From contig NZ_AUBV01000006.1 of NCBI RefSeq assembly GCF_000429425.1, positions 270,965-334,964 on the forward strand: 64,000 nucleotides of DNA, given 5' to 3'. Origin of the DNA: Algoriphagus mannitolivorans DSM 15301. GTDB lineage: Bacteria > Bacteroidota > Bacteroidia > Cytophagales > Cyclobacteriaceae. A program made the position numbers and the translations under genes. Numbering within the stretch: position 1 is the stretch's first letter; each line of letters opens with the position of its first letter. Below are positions 42,013 to 51,187 of this stretch, piece by piece. The notes below the pieces were generated by a model that saw only the letters and a list, made by a program, of their open reading frames with translations, did not search any database and was not told where the DNA came from.

Positions 42013-42840
42013 CTAAGATTTAGGAATTGATTTTTGAGGGTTAAGAATATTCAAAGGAAGCTTATAGGCCAGTTCTACAATTGTTCCTTCTAGTTTGACC
42101 TCATCTCTAAAGCTTCCGGATTGGTTTTGATATTTCCAGTTGACATTTAAAACTCTTGAAGGAGAGGGTGATACTGCCCTGCTTAGCTGCAAAAGAAGTG
42201 AAGAGGACTTGAATACTTTAATTTCTGTATGAATACCGATTTTGAAAAATCCGGTCAGACCTTTGTCCTCTATTCTTACCACGTAATCCACATAATCAGT
42301 AGAAGGCCATTGGGTAAAGTAGTGGTAAAGAATATCCGGATTTCGGGGTTTTCTGGTTTGGTGTATTAGTAAATTCAAGGAGGTATGAGCCCCGAATCTA
42401 AAGTTCTGTTTGGTTCCGGTCGGGATATCGTACCGAAATCCGATAGGAAGATTTATGGAGTTAAAATTGGAATAGATGGGGACGGATTTTTCGAAACCTT
42501 TCAATTCATGAAGGTTTCTGGAAACATGCCATATAAAGCCCATTCCTACTTCAAAAGACGTATTATTGATTCGATAACCATAAATTCCAGTTACTATTCC
42601 ATGGTATAGGGAGCTCCGGTAAAGTGGGAAATAATTCTCTTGGTCAGTGGAGTGTTTTCTCATTCCACCCTGAAAAAGCAAATAAGGACCATTCTCCCTA
42701 CTGAGTTCCTGTCGCAAAGCTGAACGCTCTGAGGCTGGCAGTCTAAATCTGGTATAGACGGCATGATTTTTCACTTGAGCCAAAGTAGAATATCCCAGCA
42801 AAAATGCTATCGTAAAGAAAAAGGAGGTTTTGGAGTTCAT
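42013..42840 (-). CDS. Uncharacterised secreted protein, outer-membrane beta-barrel type
   Basis: The 275-residue protein starts at ATG 42840 (MNSKTSFFFTIAFLLGYSTL, signal peptide ending LAQ). The body alternates hydrophobic and polar residues with aromatic strand ends (LYHGIVTGIYGYRINNTSFEVG, INLPIGFRYDI, KIGIHTEIKVFKSSSLLLQL), which suggests an outer-membrane beta-barrel. I do not recognise a family. The next 120 bp upstream hold no gene. Confidence 0.7.
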   Translation of the reverse strand: MNSKTSFFFTIAFLLGYSTLAQVKNHAVYTRFRLPASERSALRQELSRENGPYLLFQGGMRKHSTDQENYFPLYRSSLYHGIVTGIYGYRINNTSFEVGMGFIWHVSRNLHELKGFEKSVPIYSNFNSINLPIGFRYDIPTGTKQNFRFGAHTSLNLLIHQTRKPRNPDILYHYFTQWPSTDYVDYVVRIEDKGLTGFFKIGIHTEIKVFKSSSLLLQLSRAVSPSPSRVLNVNWKYQNQSGSFRDEVKLEGTIVELAYKLPLNILNPQKSIPKS

Positions 42841-42962
42841 GGGTTGATTGGTTTTTTCAGAAAAACGAATCAATCCTGTTAACTTATATAGTTAGTAAAT
42901 TTTATTTTTTAAATCCTTAGGAAGTGATTTTATAGGTGGGAATAATTTTACTAGCCTCAAAA

Positions 42963-44329
42963 TTATTCCCCATAGAGATGCTGTTGGATAAAGTCATTTC
43001 TAAATTTCCCTTTCGGATCGTGTTTGGCCAAAAGGGCCTTGAATTCCTCCAATTTGGGATAGAGGGCAGCCAATTGATCAGCGGGAATAGTAAATAACTT
43101 CGCCCAATGAGGTCTGGGATGGAAAGGGGCTAGCTTTTCCTCCATTTGTGGCAGAAAGGCCATGACTTTCTCCGTTTCCTGTTTCCAAGTCGTGTGTATG
43201 GCAATGGAGTCTTGTTGGTAACTGGTGCTCATCCACAAGTCGTCTGCTTTAATGCTTCGGATCTCTGAAATAAAGAGATGAGGATGGATTTGTTTTGCCA
43301 TTTCAGCAATGGCAAAAAGCCCTTCCACACCATTTTCAAAAGGGATGAAATATTCGGATTGGAGTTCTTTTCCGGCACTGGGTTGAAACTTCATTTTGAA
43401 ATGGGGAAGTCTTTCAAACCAAGGTCCCGGGACGCCCAATTGCTCCGAGCAACTTTCCGGATCCAAATCCGGTACCGGATGCATTTTGATACTTGCTTTT
43501 TTGGCGCCATAAAAATCCTCCGGAAACTGAAGCTCTTCACCGGGAGTCACTTTCTTTTTGACCCAGACCTCAGTGACATTGCTTGTTTTCCAGTCGATAA
43601 AAAGGCTAACGCTGTATCCCGCTCCCATGATTTCCCTGAAATTTTCCTTCAAAGACTCCATGGGTAAATCCAGATAAACCACCTGGGCAACTTCAAAAGT
43701 AGGCATGATATCCAGAGTCACTTGCGTGATCGGCCCCAAAGCTCCAAGGCCTACGACAGCACCAAAAAACTCCGGATCATTTTTCGTCAGTGAAACAAGT
43801 TCACCGGCCGCATTGACAAACTCCAAGCCGGAAACGCTGGAGGATAGATTTCCGTTTCCCACTCCTGATCCATGAGTAGCGGTAGAAATGGTCCCTGCCA
43901 CCGTGATATGGGGAAGTGAGGCCAAATTGTGCAAAGCATAGCCGCGTTCGTGAAGGTATTTGGCCAGTTCCCCGTATTTGATTCCCCCTTGCACAGTGAC
44001 TTGAAGTTTTTCCTCATCGAGGGAAACCACTTGGTTCAGTTGATCAAAAGAAATCAGGCTTTCCGTGCTGTCGGCAATCCGGTTGAAGGAATGCCTGGGG
44101 AACCTAAAACCCGAAGTTTCGGAGTGTTTTTGACCAGATTTTGGACCTCTTCCGTGGACTTAGGATAATGCACATTAGATGTGCTGAATTCAAAATTCTC
44201 GGCCCAGTTTTTCAATAATTCCGGGCTGGCTGTTTCTTCAGGTTTTCTGGGTGAGCAGGATACAAATGGAGGAAGTACAGCAGATCCCAAAAGCAGGGCG
44301 GAGTTTTTCAGGAAGTCGCGTTTTTTCAT
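42963..44329 (-). pseudogene. FAD-linked sugar-alcohol/aldonolactone oxidase, frameshifted
   Basis: Two frames together make one protein. The N-terminal part (44329-44054; MKKRDFLKNSALLLGSAVLP, a Tat-like signal with KR, then TSNVHYPKSTEEVQNLV) ends in KLRVLGS. The C-terminal part continues as RHSFNRIADSTESLISF in another frame, through the flavin loop THGSGVGNGNLSS to the ALO-type end GKFRNDFIQQHLYG. The junction is at 44094-44101 (CCCC in the coding strand), where two extra or one missing base breaks the frame. The family (alditol oxidase, gulono-/arabinonolactone oxidase) oxidises polyols or lactones and makes H2O2. It could be a sequencing error in a C-run. Confidence 0.82.
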
Positions 44330-44410
44330 GGTCATTTGGGTAGGGGAGGTTTTCAAGGTCAAAAGAGTGACCTCCGGGGAAGCCTTTTCTTAAAAATAGG
44401 GAAATCAGGT

Positions 44411-45862
44411 TTAAGGAACATTCCTCCCCGATTCCAAATCCTTCAGCATATCTGGCATTTTCACCATTTTGCTTTCATGCTCTTTAACCAAAGCCTTGAT
44501 TTTTTCAATGATTTCGGGGTGGGCTTCAGCGATATTAAACCGTTCACTGGGGTCTTGGTCCACATTGTAAAGCAGAGGAACTTCATGGTAGAGTTTTTCC
44601 ACCTTTCCATAGCCACCTTTGGTAATGAAATGGGCTTTGAAAGATCCTAGACGTACGGCATACAACTCCCTTTCCCGATAGTAATACACTTCTTTTCTCG
44701 GACTGCTTTCCTTATTGAACAAGACTCCGGACAGATCATAGCCGTCCAGCTCTCGGTCCTTGGGTAATTCCTGCCCTGCAATCCTGCTGAAGGTGGTAAA
44801 TAAATCCATAGTGGTTCCCAAGTCGGTAATCACCCCTGGTTTTATATTTCCCGGAGCCCAAAAAATGGTAGGTTCACGCATTCCCCCTTCCCAAGTAGTT
44901 CCCTTTCCATCTCTTAGTTGACCGGCAGTGCCTCCAGAAATCTCCGTGGGCAGCCAAGGGCCGTTATCCGAAGTAAAGACTACCAAAGTGTTTTTGTCTA
45001 ATCCTTCTTCTTTCAATGCTTCGAGGATTCTTCCAACCTGATAATCCATTTCCTCGACCACATCCCCATAGAGGCCGCCTTTGGAACTTCCCTTAAATCG
45101 CTCATTGGTAAAAAGAGGGACATGGGGAAAATTATGGGCTAAATAGAGGAAAAAGGGATGGTCTTTATTTTTACGGATAAAGGCTATGGATTCATCGGTG
45201 TAGCGTTCCGAAATGGTGTGTTGATTGGCTGGCCTTTCGATAATTTCTGTGCCTCTGAGCAGGGGAACATTAAAGTCTTCAATGCTGAGTTGATCATAGA
45301 GTTTGGTCCATAATTCCCAATACCCATTTCCCGGAGTCAACTTTCTGGTGATATCCATATCATTGGAATAGGGGATTCCATAGTAAGAATCGAAGCCATG
45401 ATTGGTGGGGAGATAGGGTTCTTTATGTCCCAAATGCCATTTTCCGACCATTCCTGTTTTGTATCCGGCCTTTTTGAGCTGCTCTGCAAGCGTGATTTCA
45501 GATTCCGGTAAGCCATTGGCGGAATTGGGATAAAGTACTCGGTTTGGGGAACTCATCATTCCATTTCGGATCGGCAATCTTCCTGTCATAAGAGCCGCTC
45601 TGGAGGGAGTGCACACAGAAGCACCTACATAGAAATTTGTCCATTTTTGCCCTTCCATGGCCATTCGGTCCAAGTTGGGCGTAAGAATGGATGGATTTCC
45701 AAAACTGCTTAAATCCCCATAGCCGAGGTCATCCGCAAAAATGATGATGAAGTTCATCTTATCATGGGAAGGGGCTTGAGCCTTGGAGGTTGGCAAGCCA
45801 AAAAATAGAGTGGAGATTAGGATAATTGAAATCCCAATACTTTGATTTTTAGTAGTTTTCAA
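44411..45862 (-). CDS. Sulfatase, arylsulfatase A type, secreted
   Basis: The 483-residue enzyme has a signal peptide and the sulfatase core: metal-site IIIFADDLGYGDLSSFG, the formylglycine motif C-T-P-S-R with C84, GKWHLGHKEPYLPTNHGFD and VVFTSDNGPW. It hydrolyses sulfate esters, most likely on algal or host polysaccharides, after conversion of C84 to formylglycine by a maturation enzyme not found in the window. It stands alone; no SusC/D pair is adjacent. Confidence 0.93.
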   Translation of the reverse strand: MKTTKNQSIGISIILISTLFFGLPTSKAQAPSHDKMNFIIIFADDLGYGDLSSFGNPSILTPNLDRMAMEGQKWTNFYVGASVCTPSRAALMTGRLPIRNGMMSSPNRVLYPNSANGLPESEITLAEQLKKAGYKTGMVGKWHLGHKEPYLPTNHGFDSYYGIPYSNDMDITRKLTPGNGYWELWTKLYDQLSIEDFNVPLLRGTEIIERPANQHTISERYTDESIAFIRKNKDHPFFLYLAHNFPHVPLFTNERFKGSSKGGLYGDVVEEMDYQVGRILEALKEEGLDKNTLVVFTSDNGPWLPTEISGGTAGQLRDGKGTTWEGGMREPTIFWAPGNIKPGVITDLGTTMDLFTTFSRIAGQELPKDRELDGYDLSGVLFNKESSPRKEVYYYRERELYAVRLGSFKAHFITKGGYGKVEKLYHEVPLLYNVDQDPSERFNIAEAHPEIIEKIKALVKEHESKMVKMPDMLKDLESGRNVP

Positions 45863-46038
45863 TGGGGCGAAGGGTTGTATTAAAACAAAAGACAGATAGC
45901 CTAAAATAGGGCTTTGTAGGGGAAGTTTTGGTAGGGGATTCCAAAAAGTATGGAATAGTTTGAGAAAAAGGGATTCAGAAAAATGTCTCTTTATAGGCTC
46001 AGAAATTTGCTTGGAGAAAAAGCCGATAGGTGTAAAAT

Positions 46039-46070
46039 TAAAAAAGCCCTCAGAAGTAAATCTGAAGGCT
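46039..46070 (-). terminator. Terminator of tRNA-Asn
   Basis: On the minus strand AGCCTTCAGA-N6-TCTGAGGGCT forms a stem with one mismatch, followed by six T and an A+T-rich tail. It starts within 10 nt of the tRNA 3' end. Confidence 0.8.
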
Positions 46071-46079
46071 TTTCTGAAG

Positions 46080-46153
46080 CTCCCCCTCTTGGGCTCGAAC
46101 CAAGGACCCCATGATTAACAGTCATGTGCTCTAACCAGCTGAGCTAAGGAGGA
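46080..46153 (-). tRNA. tRNA-Asn (anticodon GTT)
   Basis: The minus strand folds as a 74-nt tRNA: acceptor stem TCCTCCT / AGGGGGA (one T-G pair), D arm GCTCAGCTGGTTAGAGC, anticodon loop CTGTTAATC with GTT, and T arm with GGTTCGAGCC. The CCA end is not encoded. A Bacteroidota-type promoter and a terminator flank it. Confidence 0.97.
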
Positions 46154-46188
46154 GTTTGTTTTCGTTGTCCCTTTCGGAAAACGTGTTG

Positions 46189-46220
46189 CAAATGTAGAGG
46201 CATGTTCCTTTTTTTCCAAA
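46189..46220 (-). promoter_or_regulatory. Bacteroidota-type promoter of tRNA-Asn
   Basis: On the minus strand TTTG (46220-46217) is followed after 20 nt by TACATTTG (46196-46189). This matches the TTTG / TANNTTTG -33/-7 pattern used by the main sigma factor of this phylum. The tRNA starts 35 nt downstream. Confidence 0.75.
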
Positions 46221-46420
46221 TCAGTTTTCAAAAAATCTAAGGTTTTATGCAGGAAATGGCTTTTTCTGATTCAATTTCAGGGACTTATTTTTCGATATTT
46301 TTTGAATAATTTTTTATCCAAGGATTCCAATCCTGCTTTTTGCCTAAAATCGGAAAAAGAAAAACAATCATTAACAGGGTTTTTTGAGGGATAGCGGATA
46401 GCAAATCCTATTTTTAAAGG

Positions 46421-47299
46421 ATGAATTACTTCAAAGCCTTGTTGATCTTCTTATGCTGCGGAATGCACTCCATTTCCCTTTTTTCACAGCAAAAAGTAAA
46501 ATTCGATTCTCTATATCTGGCGGGGGTGCCCGTTGGGCAGATCTCCAATAAAGATTTGGATGAAATCAGCGGCTTGGCTTTTTCCAGAACGCACCCCAAT
46601 CTGATCTATGTTCATACTGATAGCGGTGGAGAGCCGGCGGTTTATTTGCTCGATTCCTTGGGGCAGGAGATTGGGAAAATCTCCCTTATGGGAGCTGCAA
46701 ACCGGGACTGGGAAGATATTGCGGTGGGTCCGGGTCCAAATGGTAAATCCTTCGTGTTTGTCGGCGAAATCGGGGACAATGCTGGAATCCATCCGGAGAT
46801 TTGCATTTACAGGTTTCCTGAGCCTGAGAGAGTCCAAAAATCATCCCAGATCAAACCGGATATTCTCCGTTTGACTTTTCCCGGAGGAGCACGAGATGCA
46901 GAAACTTTGATGGTTGACCCGAGGACAGGAGATATATATCTGGTGAGTAAAAGAGATGAGAAAAACACGCTTTATTGGGTATCTGGAAATGCTTTTGCCC
47001 AAGGAAGGGCAGTCCTGAAGGAACTGGGGAAATTTGAGTTTACCAGTGCAGTGGCAGGAGATATCTCGGCAGATGGATCTAAAATTTTGATTAAAAACTA
47101 CTATGGGATTTATTATTGGGAAAGGGGAAGCGGAGAAAGACTGGAGGAGGCTTTGAGGAGGACTCCCAAAAGACTACCTTATATACCAGAGCCGCAAGGG
47201 GAGGCGATAGGTTTCAATGCGGATGGTTCGGCTTTTTTCACCCTGAGTGAAAAGCGATACAATATCGTTCCTACACTTTATCGGTTTTCCAAAAATTAA
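46421..47299 (+). CDS. Uncharacterised secreted beta-propeller-like protein
   Basis: The 292-residue protein has a signal peptide (LLIFLCCGMHSISLFSQ) and propeller-like blades (DEISGLAFSRTHPNLIYVHTD, NRDWEDIAVGPG, DAETLMVDPRTGDIYLVSKR, VAGDISADGSKILIKNY). It looks like the family of exported proteins related to SdiA-regulated/esterase-like propellers, and no catalytic residues are evident. It is followed 3 bp later by ctlX and probably shares its transcript. Confidence 0.72.
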   Translation: MNYFKALLIFLCCGMHSISLFSQQKVKFDSLYLAGVPVGQISNKDLDEISGLAFSRTHPNLIYVHTDSGGEPAVYLLDSLGQEIGKISLMGAANRDWEDIAVGPGPNGKSFVFVGEIGDNAGIHPEICIYRFPEPERVQKSSQIKPDILRLTFPGGARDAETLMVDPRTGDIYLVSKRDEKNTLYWVSGNAFAQGRAVLKELGKFEFTSAVAGDISADGSKILIKNYYGIYYWERGSGERLEEALRRTPKRLPYIPEPQGEAIGFNADGSAFFTLSEKRYNIVPTLYRFSKN

Positions 47300-47302
47300 G
47301 CT

Positions 47303-48235
47303 ATGCAGACGACACCCAATCTGATAATGATCCGTCCGGCGAGTTTTGGATTTAATGCTGAAACTGCGAAAAATAACTTCTACCAGAAGGAAGATGGGCG
47401 TTCTCAGGAAGAAATCAGAAGGCTTTCCCGGGAAGAATTTGACGGATTTGTGGCTTTGTTAAGAGATCAAGGAGTGAAAGTTTTGGTTTTGGAAGATTCG
47501 GTTTTACCGACCAAAACGGATGCTGTTTTCCCGAATAATTGGTTTTCTACCCATCGGGATGGAAAAGTCATTTTGTATCCCATGTTTTCACCCAACCGTA
47601 GGTTGGAGCGAAGAAAGGAAATTTTTGAATCCCTGATGCAGCAGGGCTTTCGGATCAATGAAATCATTGATTTGAGTTTTTTTGAAGAAAGCGGCCAATT
47701 TCTGGAGGGAACAGGCAGCATGGTAATGGATCACGACCAGAAAGTGATTTATGCCTGCTATTCTGAGCGCACTCATCCGGTTCCCTTGGATTATGTGGGA
47801 CAATTATTGGGCCACAAAGTAATTGGATTTGAGGCGGCTCAAGAGATCAATGGGTTGCTCAGTCCTATCTACCATACCAATGTCATGATGCATGTGGGAA
47901 GTGATCTGGCAGTGGTCTGTTTGGATAGCATCGTTAAGTCTTCTGATAGGAAATTGGTCCAGGATTCCTTGACCCAATCTGGCAAGAAAATCATTCCGAT
48001 TACTCCCAAGCAAAAGTTCAATTTTGCCGGAAATATGCTTGAAGTGACCAACGGGGGTGGGGAGAAGTTTACCGTCATGTCCCAAACTGCCTACGATTCC
48101 CTGACTGTGGGGCAGATTCAGTCCATTGAAAAATATTCGACTATCATTAGTCCAAATCTTCCGATTATCGAAAAACTCGGAGGAGGCTCTGCCCGGTGCA
48201 TGATGGCGGAGAATTTCTTGCCATTTAGCAAGTAG
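47303..48235 (+). CDS. ctlX: Citrulline-utilisation hydrolase CtlX (amidinotransferase fold)
   Basis: The 310-residue protein has the guanidine-modifying (arginine deiminase-like) fold: FPNNWFSTH near residue 76, the EGTGSMVMD motif, HTNVMMHVG with the catalytic His, and the active-site Cys C299 in GGGSARCMMAE. CtlX is reported to hydrolyse citrulline to ornithine. The last 18 codons plus the following DNA are duplicated three more times around the RAYT gene downstream. Confidence 0.88.
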   Translation: MQTTPNLIMIRPASFGFNAETAKNNFYQKEDGRSQEEIRRLSREEFDGFVALLRDQGVKVLVLEDSVLPTKTDAVFPNNWFSTHRDGKVILYPMFSPNRRLERRKEIFESLMQQGFRINEIIDLSFFEESGQFLEGTGSMVMDHDQKVIYACYSERTHPVPLDYVGQLLGHKVIGFEAAQEINGLLSPIYHTNVMMHVGSDLAVVCLDSIVKSSDRKLVQDSLTQSGKKIIPITPKQKFNFAGNMLEVTNGGGEKFTVMSQTAYDSLTVGQIQSIEKYSTIISPNLPIIEKLGGGSARCMMAENFLPFSK

Positions 48236-48480
48236 ACAGTCCCAGTGATCACTGAGACTGATCACTGGGACTGATTTCTGAACACTTAAATCACTGCCCA
48301 ATCGAGTGTCCTCACTCGATTTCTTAAGCATTAAATAGATTGTTGTGAGTGGGGACACTTATTACGGCAGAAATGGAATATTGTGAGTGGGGACACTCAC
48401 AATGGCGGAGGAGGCTCTGCCCGGTGCATGATGGCGGAGAATTTCTTGCCATTTAGCAAGTAGACAGTCCCAGTGATCAC
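48181..48480. repeat. 228-bp repeat unit carrying the ctlX 3' end (copies 1 and 2)
   Basis: Copy 1 (48181-48408) begins at the GGAGGCTCTGCCCGG of the ctlX coding end. Copy 2 begins at 48409 and stops matching at the GTGATCAC ending at 48480. Each unit includes the ctlX tail, the palindrome AGTCCCAGTGATCA-N7-TGATCACTGGGACT (48238-48272), the hairpin ATCGAGTG-TCCT-CACTCGAT and two GTGAGTG/CACTCAC hairpins. Confidence 0.85.
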
Positions 48481-48725
48481 AGAGTATATTAAAAAGATTG
48501 TTGTGAGTGGGGACACTCACATTGGCAGAGAATATTATTAGTGAAGAAACTCACAAAGGAGGAGACACTTCCAATGGCAGGATAGAGGAATGCCCAATCG
48601 AGTGTCCTCACTCGATTTCTTAAGGTTTGAGTATGAAAAACAGTAAAAGGGATGCTGTGATTGGGAGCAATCACAACGGAGGCGAAAAACTGTAAATGGA
48701 ATATTGTGAGTGGAGACACTCACAA
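48301..48725. repeat. Upstream REP-like hairpin cluster of the RAYT
   Basis: Short hairpins of the form TTGTGAGTG-GGGA-CACTCACAA occur at 48343 (decayed right arm), 48381-48402, 48501-48522 and 48704-48725. A variant TGTGATTG-GGAG-CAATCACA at 48656-48675 keeps pairing through a paired change. ATCGAGTG-TCCT-CACTCGAT occurs at 48301-48320 and 48597-48616. Most are followed by (A/C)GGCGG or TGGCGG. Confidence 0.85.
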
Positions 48726-48848
48726 CGGCGGAGAGTTTAATATCATTATGCTTTCAAAAAATAATGTCATGAGCCGCTTACAGTTATTAGAATTTAACTA
48801 ATGTTGTTAAATTTTATTTTAAAATTTTTGTCACGAATTGTTTCTTCG

Positions 48849-49370
48849 ATGGAACTCGAAAAAGTTTATTTTTTTACAGCAACTATTAAGGAATGGAACA
48901 CTCTTTTAGAAAAAGATGTGTTTAAAAGAATAGTATTAGAAAGTTTACAATTTCTAAGTTCAAAAAAACTTATTAAAGTTTACGGCTTTGTAATTATGCC
49001 GAACCACATTCATTTAATTTGGGAAATGCTTGAACTCAATGGTAAAGAGTCCCCACACACAAGTTTCTTGAAATACACAGCACATAAATTTCTAAAAACA
49101 CTAAAAGAGAAGGATCCTACTTATTTAAAATTTTTTGAAGTGAATGAACAAAATAAAGCTCATTTATTTTGGCAAAGAAATTCATTACCTATTGAGATAT
49201 ATTCTCCAAAAGTCATTTTTCAAAAGCTAGAATATATTCATAATAATCCGTGTCGGGGAAAATGGATGCTTTCTGAAAGTCCAGATCTTTATCCATTTTC
49301 ATCTTATGAGTTTTATGAAACGGGCAGAGACAGATTTAATTTTTTGAACCATATCGGTGAAAGGATTTAA
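48849..49370 (+). CDS. REP-associated tyrosine transposase (RAYT, Y1 HUH family)
   Basis: The 173-residue protein starts at MELEKVYFFTATI (ATG 48849). It has the HUH motif MPNHIHLIWEM (H53 and H55) and a YIHNNPCRGKW motif, with Y129 as candidate catalytic tyrosine, and ends in YPFSSYEFY, all typical of RAYTs. These single-strand nucleases process REP hairpins. The gene is clearly more A+T-rich than its neighbours and is flanked on both sides by the hairpins it would be expected to act on, which points to a mobile or domesticated REPtron. It is full-length and probably active. Confidence 0.92.
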   Translation: MELEKVYFFTATIKEWNTLLEKDVFKRIVLESLQFLSSKKLIKVYGFVIMPNHIHLIWEMLELNGKESPHTSFLKYTAHKFLKTLKEKDPTYLKFFEVNEQNKAHLFWQRNSLPIEIYSPKVIFQKLEYIHNNPCRGKWMLSESPDLYPFSSYEFYETGRDRFNFLNHIGERI

Positions 49371-49457
49371 GATCTTTCCTGAGTTTGCTAAAATGATAAA
49401 TAATGCTTTTTGTGGAGGATCACACTCGTGCAACGATGAAATAAGTAATGTTGGATT

Positions 49458-49835
49458 TTGTGAGTAGGGACACTCACAACGGCGGAAATGGAATATTGTG
49501 AGTGGCGACACTCACAATGGCGGAGGAGGCTCAGCCAGGTGGATGATGGCGGAGAATTTCTTGTCATTTAGCAAGTAGACAGTCCCAGTGATCACTGAGA
49601 CTGAATACTGAGACTGATTTCTGAACACTTAAAGCACTGCCCAATCGAGTGTCCTCACTCGATTTCTTAAGCATTAAATAGGTTGTTGTGAGTAGGGACA
49701 CTCACAACGGCAGAAATGGAATATTGTGAGTGGGGACACTCACAATGGCGGCGGAGGCTCTGCCCGGTGGATGATGGCGGAGAATTTCTTGCCATTTAGC
49801 AAGTAGACAGTCCCAGTGATCACTGAGACTAAATA
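49458..49835. repeat. Downstream REP-like hairpins and 228-bp units (copies 3 and 4)
   Basis: Hairpins of the TTGTGAGTx-CACTCACAA type lie at 49458-49479, 49496-49517, 49686-49707 and 49724-49745, and ATCGAGTG-TCCT-CACTCGAT at 49644-49663. The ctlX-tail unit starts at 49524 and again at 49752, exactly 228 bp apart as on the other side. Copy 3 carries several mismatches (TCAGCCAGGT, TTGTCATTT), so it is the older one. The 470-bp gap from 49371 to purB holds nothing else. Confidence 0.85.
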
Positions 49836-49843
49836 CTGGTTAC

Positions 49844-51187
49844 TTAAATTCCCGTGTAATTAAACGGGCTGATGGCTTTCAATTCACTTTTCAATTCTTC
49901 AGAAATTGGAAGTCCATCCACAAAAACAGCAATGGATTCCTGAGTGATTTTGGTATTGGTACGGGTAAGGTCCCGTAGTGCCTCGTAAGGCTTAGGGAAG
50001 CCTTCTCTTCGGAGAATCGTCTGAATAGCTTCAGCTACCACAGCCCAGTTTTCTTCCAAATCCGCCTCGATTGCGGCCTTGTTCAATTCCAACTTGTTCA
50101 GACCTTTTTGTAGGGATTCCAAGGAAATCAACATATGCGCCAAAGGCACTCCGATGACCCGAAGTACTGTGCTGTCTGTCAAGTCACGCTGAAGCCTTGA
50201 GATCGGAAGCTTTGCAGCCAAGTGTTCCAAAAGGGCATTGGCAATCCCCAAATTACCTTCAGCATTTTCGAAGTCGATCGGGTTTACTTTATGTGGCATG
50301 GCTGAGGAACCCACTTCTCCGGCTTTGATTTTTTGCTTGAAGTAATTCATAGCTACGTATTGCCAGACGTCTTTGGAAAGGTCCAAAAGAATGGTGTTGA
50401 TCCGCTTCAAGCCATCAAACGTAGCGGCCAGGTTGTCGTAATGCTCAATCTGAGTGGTAGGAAAAGAACGCTCCAGCCCCAGGAAATTTTCGACAAAAGT
50501 GAAGGCAAATTCATTCCAGTCAAATTCCGGGTAGGCGACTTGATGGGCATTCATGTTTCCAGTGGCACCGCCGAATTTGGCAGAATAAGGTACTTGCTCC
50601 AATAGCTCCAATTGCTTTCTCAAGCGGACTACAAATACATTAAATTCTTTGCCCAGTCGGGTAGGAGAGGCCGGTTGTCCGTGGGTTTTGGCCAGCATGG
50701 GAATGTCTTTCCATTCTTCCGCCAGATCCGCCAGTTTTTCGACTACGGTTTCCATCTGAGGTAAAATCACCTCCTGAAGCCCTCTTTTTAGCATCAAAGG
50801 GGTAGCGGTGTTGTTGATGTCCTGAGAAGTCAACCCAAAATGAATGAATTCTTTGTACTGCTCAAGTCCCAGTTGGTCGAATTTTTCCTTCAGGAAGTAT
50901 TCTACCGCCTTCACATCGTGGTTGGTAGTTCGCTCAGTGGTCTTGATCCATTCTGCATCCTCGAGGGAAAAATGCTTGACCCAATCTCTAAGCTGAGGGA
51001 AAAGCGCATGATCAAAACTTTCTAACTGAGGCAAAGGAAGCTGGCAGAGGGCAATAAAATATTCGACTTCTACATGCACCCGGTATTTGATCAGGGCAAA
51101 TTCAGAGAAAAAAGGTCGTAAAGAGGCTGTTTTGCCGGCATATCGTCCATCTACTGAGGACACTGCTGTCAAGGCATTGAGTTCCAT
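49844..51187 (-). CDS. purB: Adenylosuccinate lyase
   Basis: The 447-residue enzyme of the fumarase/aspartase superfamily has the signature SSAMPHKVNPIDFENAEGN (near residue 290), the His-containing TERTTNHDVKAVEYFL and AKTHGQPASPT. It acts twice in purine synthesis: SAICAR to AICAR, and adenylosuccinate to AMP. The length and start (MELNALTAVSSVDGRYAGKT) are normal for the class. The last REP unit ends less than 10 bp from its stop codon. Confidence 0.96.
   Translation of the reverse strand: MELNALTAVSSVDGRYAGKTASLRPFFSEFALIKYRVHVEVEYFIALCQLPLPQLESFDHALFPQLRDWVKHFSLEDAEWIKTTERTTNHDVKAVEYFLKEKFDQLGLEQYKEFIHFGLTSQDINNTATPLMLKRGLQEVILPQMETVVEKLADLAEEWKDIPMLAKTHGQPASPTRLGKEFNVFVVRLRKQLELLEQVPYSAKFGGATGNMNAHQVAYPEFDWNEFAFTFVENFLGLERSFPTTQIEHYDNLAATFDGLKRINTILLDLSKDVWQYVAMNYFKQKIKAGEVGSSAMPHKVNPIDFENAEGNLGIANALLEHLAAKLPISRLQRDLTDSTVLRVIGVPLAHMLISLESLQKGLNKLELNKAAIEADLEENWAVVAEAIQTILRREGFPKPYEALRDLTRTNTKITQESIAVFVDGLPISEELKSELKAISPFNYTGI

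Noticed and set aside
45938..45956. ATTCC...GGAAT sequence upstream of the sulfatase gene
   Set aside because: The spacer is 9 bp instead of 7 and no -24/-12 element follows, so it was not counted with the six operators.
48181..49835. Possible CRISPR array around the RAYT gene
   Set aside because: The repeats are hairpins with irregular spacing and longer duplicated units, which fits REP elements.
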